Positions 59,300 through 64,000 of a stretch of 64,000 nucleotides of DNA are shown here, piece by piece. This DNA comes from Enoplolaimus lenunculus (taxonomy: Eukaryota; Nematoda; Enoplea; Enoplida; Thoracostomopsidae): NCBI GenBank assembly GCA_030248215.1, contig JASANG010003623.1, forward strand, positions 124,001 to 188,000, written 5' to 3'. Below the pieces are notes generated by a model. That model had not been told where the DNA came from, made no database searches, and saw only the letters and a list, made by a program, of their open reading frames with translations. Position 1 is the stretch's first letter, and each line of letters starts with the position of its first letter. The translations under genes and the position numbers were made by a program.

Positions 59300-59632
59300 A
59301 CAGATCTAAACTTAATCGTAAATCTAAGCCTAAAAATAGAGCCTAATCCTAATCCTTAGCCTGAGTATAAAGTTCATAGACTAAGCCAAAGCTTTCCAGT
59401 TTCTGAGTCATCAGATCTAAGCTTAATCGTAAATCTAAGCCTAAAAATACAGCCTAATCCTAATCCTTAGCCTGAGTATAAAATTCATAGACTAAGGCCA
59501 ACGCTAACCAGTTTCTGAGTCATCAGATCTAAGCTCAATCGTAAATCTAACTTTAAAAATAAAGCTTAATCCTAATAATAAGCCTGAGCATAAAATTCAA
59601 AGACTAAGCCTAAGATTTCCCGTTTCTAAGTC
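59300..59632. repeat. Three ~111-bp tandem units built from TTAGGC-like sequence
   Basis: Units start at about 59300, 59411 and 59522, each running CAGATCTAAGCTTAATCGTA ... AGCCTAATCCTAATC ... CCAGTTTCTGAGTCAT. Each unit is itself a decayed cctaa/aagcct array, so a higher-order repeat has formed from degenerate telomere-like DNA. Confidence 0.85.
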
Positions 59633-59714
59633 AGCCTCATATTTTTGATATAGATCAACTGGCCTTTGAACATTATTTTGAAATCGTTTGATTACTCCCA
59701 AGCAAAGCCAATCA

Positions 59715-60345
59715 GGGGAACGGTAATTGGAACCTTTTCGGTTATCCGCCATCAGCCAGCGTTTTCCCGAAAATGGTTGAATTTTAATATTTTTGCATAT
59801 TTGAGGTTATAATATCCTCCCCTGATCATTCCACACCCAAACTTGAATGAATTTTTAAAAAATTCGATTTTTAAGGACCCAAGGTCTCTTGGCACCCAAA
59901 AAATATTTTATCAAAAAGTTAGACAAATTGTATACCATCCACTCAGCCTGTTGAGCTGAGCTGAATGGTGTCGAATTTTTAACAATCAGACACCTGGCTA
60001 ACGAGGTATGTTAAAAAACTGATTGGGCGCGCTTCCAACGTTTTGGGGGCACCAAATCAGTTATTTGACCGTAACTGGTTAGCTATACATCTGATTATAA
60101 CAAATTTGACACCATTTAACTCAAGACGGCTGCGTGGATGACAAAAGAGTTTTGGGTCGTATGATATGGACCTTGGGTGCCTGGGACCTTAAAAATAGAA
60201 TTTTTTAAAAATTCCAATTTGGGCATGGAATGATCAGGGAAGGTCAGGAGAACCTCAAATATTCACCAATTTTTGAAATCCAACCATTTTGAGCAAACAC
60301 CGGTTGGGCGATTACCGAAAAATAACCCGGTAATTGTTGGAATAC
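59715..60345. mobile_element. Foldback (long inverted repeat) element
   Basis: The two halves are roughly inverted: 'cctgatcattccacacccaa' at 59821 faces 'gggcatggaatgatcaggga' at 60222; 'gaatttttaaaaaattcgat' faces 'gaattttttaaaaattccaa'; outer ends carry GGTAATTGG / cccggtaattg. Related pieces are at 22960-23040, 33775-34110 and 42517-42940. Confidence 0.75.
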
Positions 60346-60623
60346 CTTTTTTAATTTTGCGTTCTACCTAATATATGCTCTTTATTAGGTACAATAACAG
60401 GTTTTAAATTTAAGTATATATACCTAGATACCTTTCTTTTTATGTATGGTTTTATTGCTTATTTATCTTAACGCTTGTGATTCGAAATTGCAAACTGTGT
60501 TTTAACATTCAAAGTGAAATAACACGGGTAATAAATCAGGACAGCAGCCAACTAACTCTTTAATGGGTGGAGTGCAAATGCAGTATGGAGTTGCTTAAGT
60601 GAATTTCAAATCACTTTAAGAGT

Positions 60624-60902
60624 GTGCTTAAAACTATTTTTGGGGTGGAGGCAAGTTTTTCTAAAAACTCGAGTGATTCATACATCTCCCCGGACATCCG
60701 GCCAGTAATCCGTGGTAGATATCCGATTATACCCAAGGCAATTCATTTAGTTCAAAATACTACGCTTTGTGACAAAATTATCGTGCGCCAAGTGTTTGGA
60801 GCTAGCACCAGAGGCATATACAACGGGACGTATATGAATGGAAATATGCCATTCCGAACTTTTGGGGGCAAGAAAAAAACCTTTTTAACACATTTAGAAT
60901 GA
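60624..60902 (+). CDS. Unassigned ORF, 92 codons
   Basis: The frame contains YISPDIRPVIRGRYPIIPK and RGIYNGTYMNGNMPFRTFG, a mixed composition unlike the AT-rich noise around it. No domain, splice partner or homologue recognised. It sits just right of a foldback repeat. Reported only because composition is better than its surroundings. Confidence 0.15.
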   Translation: MLKTIFGVEASFSKNSSDSYISPDIRPVIRGRYPIIPKAIHLVQNTTLCDKIIVRQVFGASTRGIYNGTYMNGNMPFRTFGGKKKTFLTHLE

Positions 60903-61422
60903 ACTTCTGGATCGTAGAAGTAATAATTTGTTTCACAGGGTTATACAATCCCGATCTAAAATCTTAGCTGCGCCCCTGCATGTGTGCAAGTTTTAACTAC
61001 GTGTACCTACACTTTCTTGTATTCAGTGTGTTTCAGCTGAACCAACCATAATATATATCTCGACATCGCCGGGCCATAATGTTTTTTCCACCAACAAGGA
61101 CATACGGCCATTTTTATGGCGAAAGTGTTTGGTTCTATAGTACAAGCAATGGTGCTAGGTTTCACGTGTGGTTTACGCGTTGCGTATTTAATATGATCAA
61201 ACTGTGAACCATTATGAAGTAACAGTTAAAGGCAGTGGTTCACTTTCTAACGCATATTAGTTTAAGGCTTTAGCTTTAGGCTTTGAAAAACGCGCAGGTC
61301 TGAACATCAGTGTGCCTTTTGCAGTATCGAATCAAGAATTTGCACGTAGGAAGGATAAGATTTGTGCTTCGTAATTGTACAGTTTTAAAGCGTGCTTGAA
61401 ACAATTTTTCAACAGAATGTTG

Positions 61423-61867
61423 TACTGTAGTGACCCGAATAAGAGGGGACTGATATTTATTTGGCTTCTCCAGAGCGTACCCCGTTGTTATTCGGTTACG
61501 GACTATTATTTATTTTTAAACCGCCCTCCGCCACCATTGGTTACTATATACCCGGTATTGAAACTATCCGTTGAATTAAACGTTTTTTGCCTTGCAACAA
61601 AACCTTGAGCGATAATGCAATTATACTCTGGAATGTTGCTTTCAAAAATTAAGTGCACTTTAAAATTTCGGATTCAAGATTATTTGGTCCACTAGTCATT
61701 AATGCGCTTCAATTAGGGATAATTGACATTTATGGACTCTAATTAGGGTTTAGGGACTCTATCCGCTTACGGTCTCTTATTAGGGATACGGACTCCTGTT
61801 GATTAGGACTCAAAATGCTGATCTCCTTTCCTCTTATTACCCCTCTCTCATGCGGGTCGCTACAGTA
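61423..61867. mobile_element. TA-flanked MITE (445 bp with TA)
   Basis: TA/CTGTAGTGACCCG at the left and CGGGTCGCTACAG/TA at the right, consistent with a Tc1/mariner-type TA target. The interior has two gattagggataattgacatt / tattagggatacggactcct blocks. Partial copies at 51025-51150 (left half) and 42370-42482 (inverted). Confidence 0.75.
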
Positions 61868-63588
61868 CTTTCGGTTGATTTTACAGTGTGCGTTTGCAAG
61901 TTCTGGCAAAAACGAAATTTATACAAAATTGAGTTGCGTAGAAAAACCAACACACAAATTAGCCAAATTCAACGATAAACTGAAACTGTGTTGATGTTAT
62001 TATTTTGTCGGTTTAGGTTGTTGGAAGCTTTAATTATAAGTTAGCGTGCAAACACTTGCAGTGGGCAATGTGTGAACAGCAAATTATGTCTGCTTCATGT
62101 TATACTGGATACGGATATATAGCACGAGCGTCCCACGGCGAGTACTGAACGTCCGTGTACGTCAAATCTGGTGGGTGCTCCACAAATACAGTTGTTGTAA
62201 ATCAAATAGGAAAACCCATGAGTCACTTCTACAATGCAATGTTTTCAGGATTTTAAGAGAGTGATTTTGAATTTTAACACATTTGCTTTATACATTTAAA
62301 TTGATTGCCAGTGCAGTCAGTGTAAACTTTTTATTACTTTAACAAAAATGATATATAGAAAATTTTCTGCACACTTTTGCCAGAAAGATAGGATTAATCA
62401 CTTTATCTTTCCTAGATAATTTAGAAGAGACAATTTGTTTTTGTCAATGCTAAAATGTCTTAACGTTTTTATCATATGTGTAACTTAATAGGGTCACGTC
62501 GGCGTTCGGATCACAAACATTAAAGTTAGCCTTTGCAGAACGTTTTAGGTTTACTTTTAGATTTCTCCCTAGCCAGCAATTATTTGTTTTGCACACAGAG
62601 TAAAAGCATCAAAAATTACACTTTGGCTTACGTTTAGGCTCAGCCGAATGAGGCTTGAGTCGTAAGATTTTAGTCGACTTCAGAATTTAATATAAGGAAT
62701 TTAGAAGTGCGTCACCCCTCAACAGAATGTATTTATCGTCCGCCACACACCCATTAGTTTATCGCTTTTAAGTCGAAATTGTCACGATTGGTTCTAAATA
62801 TCCGTAGCAAAATAACAGACAATCTTGTTGTTCTCAATCAATTGCTATAATAGTTTTGAACAAAACATTTGATAACATTTCACAAACGGTGTCTAGTTGT
62901 TTACAAGTGTTGGCGACTAGGGTCCGTAGCCCTGGGACCGCCGAAGGAGGCTCAACTTTTTACACAATAAATTTTTGTCTTCACCACGTCCCCGGAAGTT
63001 TTAGCTCAGATCAATTAAACTGCGCTAAACTCCATTTGGCCACCCCTGAAATTTTTAACGTCTCTAACATACGGGCAGTGCCATACAGGCTTGTAGCAAG
63101 CATTACTGCCGAAAACTTGTTTTGACTACCAATTTTTAGGACAAGATAACTAGCCGTGTAAACTAGCGAACCGCTGTTGTGGTTCAAGGACGTAGTCAGG
63201 GTATCACTTTGTCCGGGAGTAACCTCAAGTGAACAAAAAAATTTGCCATTTCAAGGATCTTGTAGTTATACTCTAAGACCTATTAAAAATATTTTTTTCT
63301 TGTACTCAGAAAGTACGGTAACGGTTATATCCCCTGTATCCCTCTACATATATACGTCTCTGATGGGGTGCACATTTGGATTTTTGTATTCCTCCGGTAA
63401 GAACAGAACACTCGAGTCATAGCGCGTTGCTAGAATATTAGGGTCAGGCTGTTCAAGTCAGAGTCCAGTGAAGAAAGCTTTAAATATCATGCTACACATG
63501 CAAATTTGTAAATTTTGCATCATTATTCTTACATAATATGAAAAATAGCTTTGTATGCCCTGTGGTACGCAGGCTGACTCCCTTGCAC

Positions 63589-63733
63589 GACCATGTTACT
63601 TTGAGGGGTGTATGGTTTTTCCGCAGGCAGCCAATACAGTAAGTTTAAGCTTCATACTATTCTTTGCTTAGGCTTAAGCTCAGGAATATGCTTATATATA
63701 CCACAGGTACGCCCCTCAAAATAACATCGGCCC
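63589..63733. mobile_element. TTAGGC-carrying MITE, family A
   Basis: Left GACCATGTTACTTTGAGGGG, right (reverse complement) GGCCGATGTTATTTTGAGGG. Flanks ccttgcac / ctttgcac match 7 of 8. The interior has 'gcttaggcttaagctcagg'. Confidence 0.75.
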
Positions 63734-64000
63734 CTTTGCACATACCTGCCAGCACCCATGAGTGGAATACTTACGTGATGAAACGGAGAACAGATGTGGC
63801 CACACCATGTACGTATATGTAACGAATGGTTTGTTTTGTTTTTTTTGCGCAAATTTAACTGTTCAGTTAAAACTGGTTGACAACAAGCATTGTTTTTGGT
63901 TCAAAACCTGTTACGTGTAGGTTATACCAAATAGTTTGGTTTGTGTTGTGATGCCAGTTTGTATGCTTCAAACCGGAAGTGTTTTCATGATAAAAACTTC

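Larger units (their letters stand above)
57176..64000. other. Gene-free right end
   Basis: Elements at 58461, 59300, 59715, 61423 and 63589 and AT-rich filler; the only frame of note is 60624-60902. ORFs at 62856-63125 and 63177-63422 have no recognisable domain. Confidence 0.45.

Overview
This window reads as nematode nuclear DNA. It is AT-rich and intron-rich, genes are sparse, and short repeats dominate. The clearest taxonomic clue is the many perfect and decayed TTAGGC tracts, on either strand; TTAGGC is the nematode telomere repeat. A mermithid-like or other early-branching nematode is only a guess. I see no rRNA, no convincing intact tRNA, no CRISPR and no transposase gene.

Protein-coding content, left to right. 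(1) Bases 5022-8831 (+): a four-exon gene for a 237-residue secreted protein with a THAP4/nitrobindin-type heme-binding beta-barrel and a Thr-rich tail. All three splice junctions join in frame. (2) Bases 12903-21227 (-): seven phase-compatible exons of a Fezzin/LZTS (leucine-zipper tumour suppressor, PROSAPIP1) relative, a Ser/Asn/Gln-rich scaffold ending in a Fez1-type coiled coil. Two more minus-strand exons at 37565-37732 and 43116-43803 are phase-compatible and may be its 5' part, giving a gene of about 31 kb. (3) Bases 52574-54331 (+): an intronless ORF for a 585-residue, highly charged, internally repetitive protein. Its TAA stop is followed in the same frame by 46 more coding-like codons. 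Three weaker small ORFs are listed at low confidence (37096, 56041, 60624).

The rest is a dense layer of non-autonomous DNA transposons (MITEs and foldback elements). Several families are defined by terminal inverted repeats (TIRs) and target-site duplications (TSDs) read directly from the sequence: a hAT-like family (four copies, each with a perfect 8-bp TSD); a second 8-bp family starting CAGGCCCGTAGCC; a TTAA-flanked piggyBac-like family containing a tRNA-like module; a PIF/Harbinger-like family with 3-bp TSDs, one copy of which has grown a 21-bp minisatellite inside intron 1 of the nitrobindin-like gene; a TA-flanked family; and a 1.37-kb foldback element.

The most interesting pattern is that many TTAGGC-like tracts are not random interstitial telomere relics. 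They are the internal cargo of at least two, probably three, MITE families, several copies with 8-bp TSDs. Telomere-type repeat therefore appears to be spread through this genome by transposition. At 28.1-28.6 kb three families are nested inside one another. The hAT-like family also carries the end of the TA-flanked family as internal cargo, so families here recombine modules.
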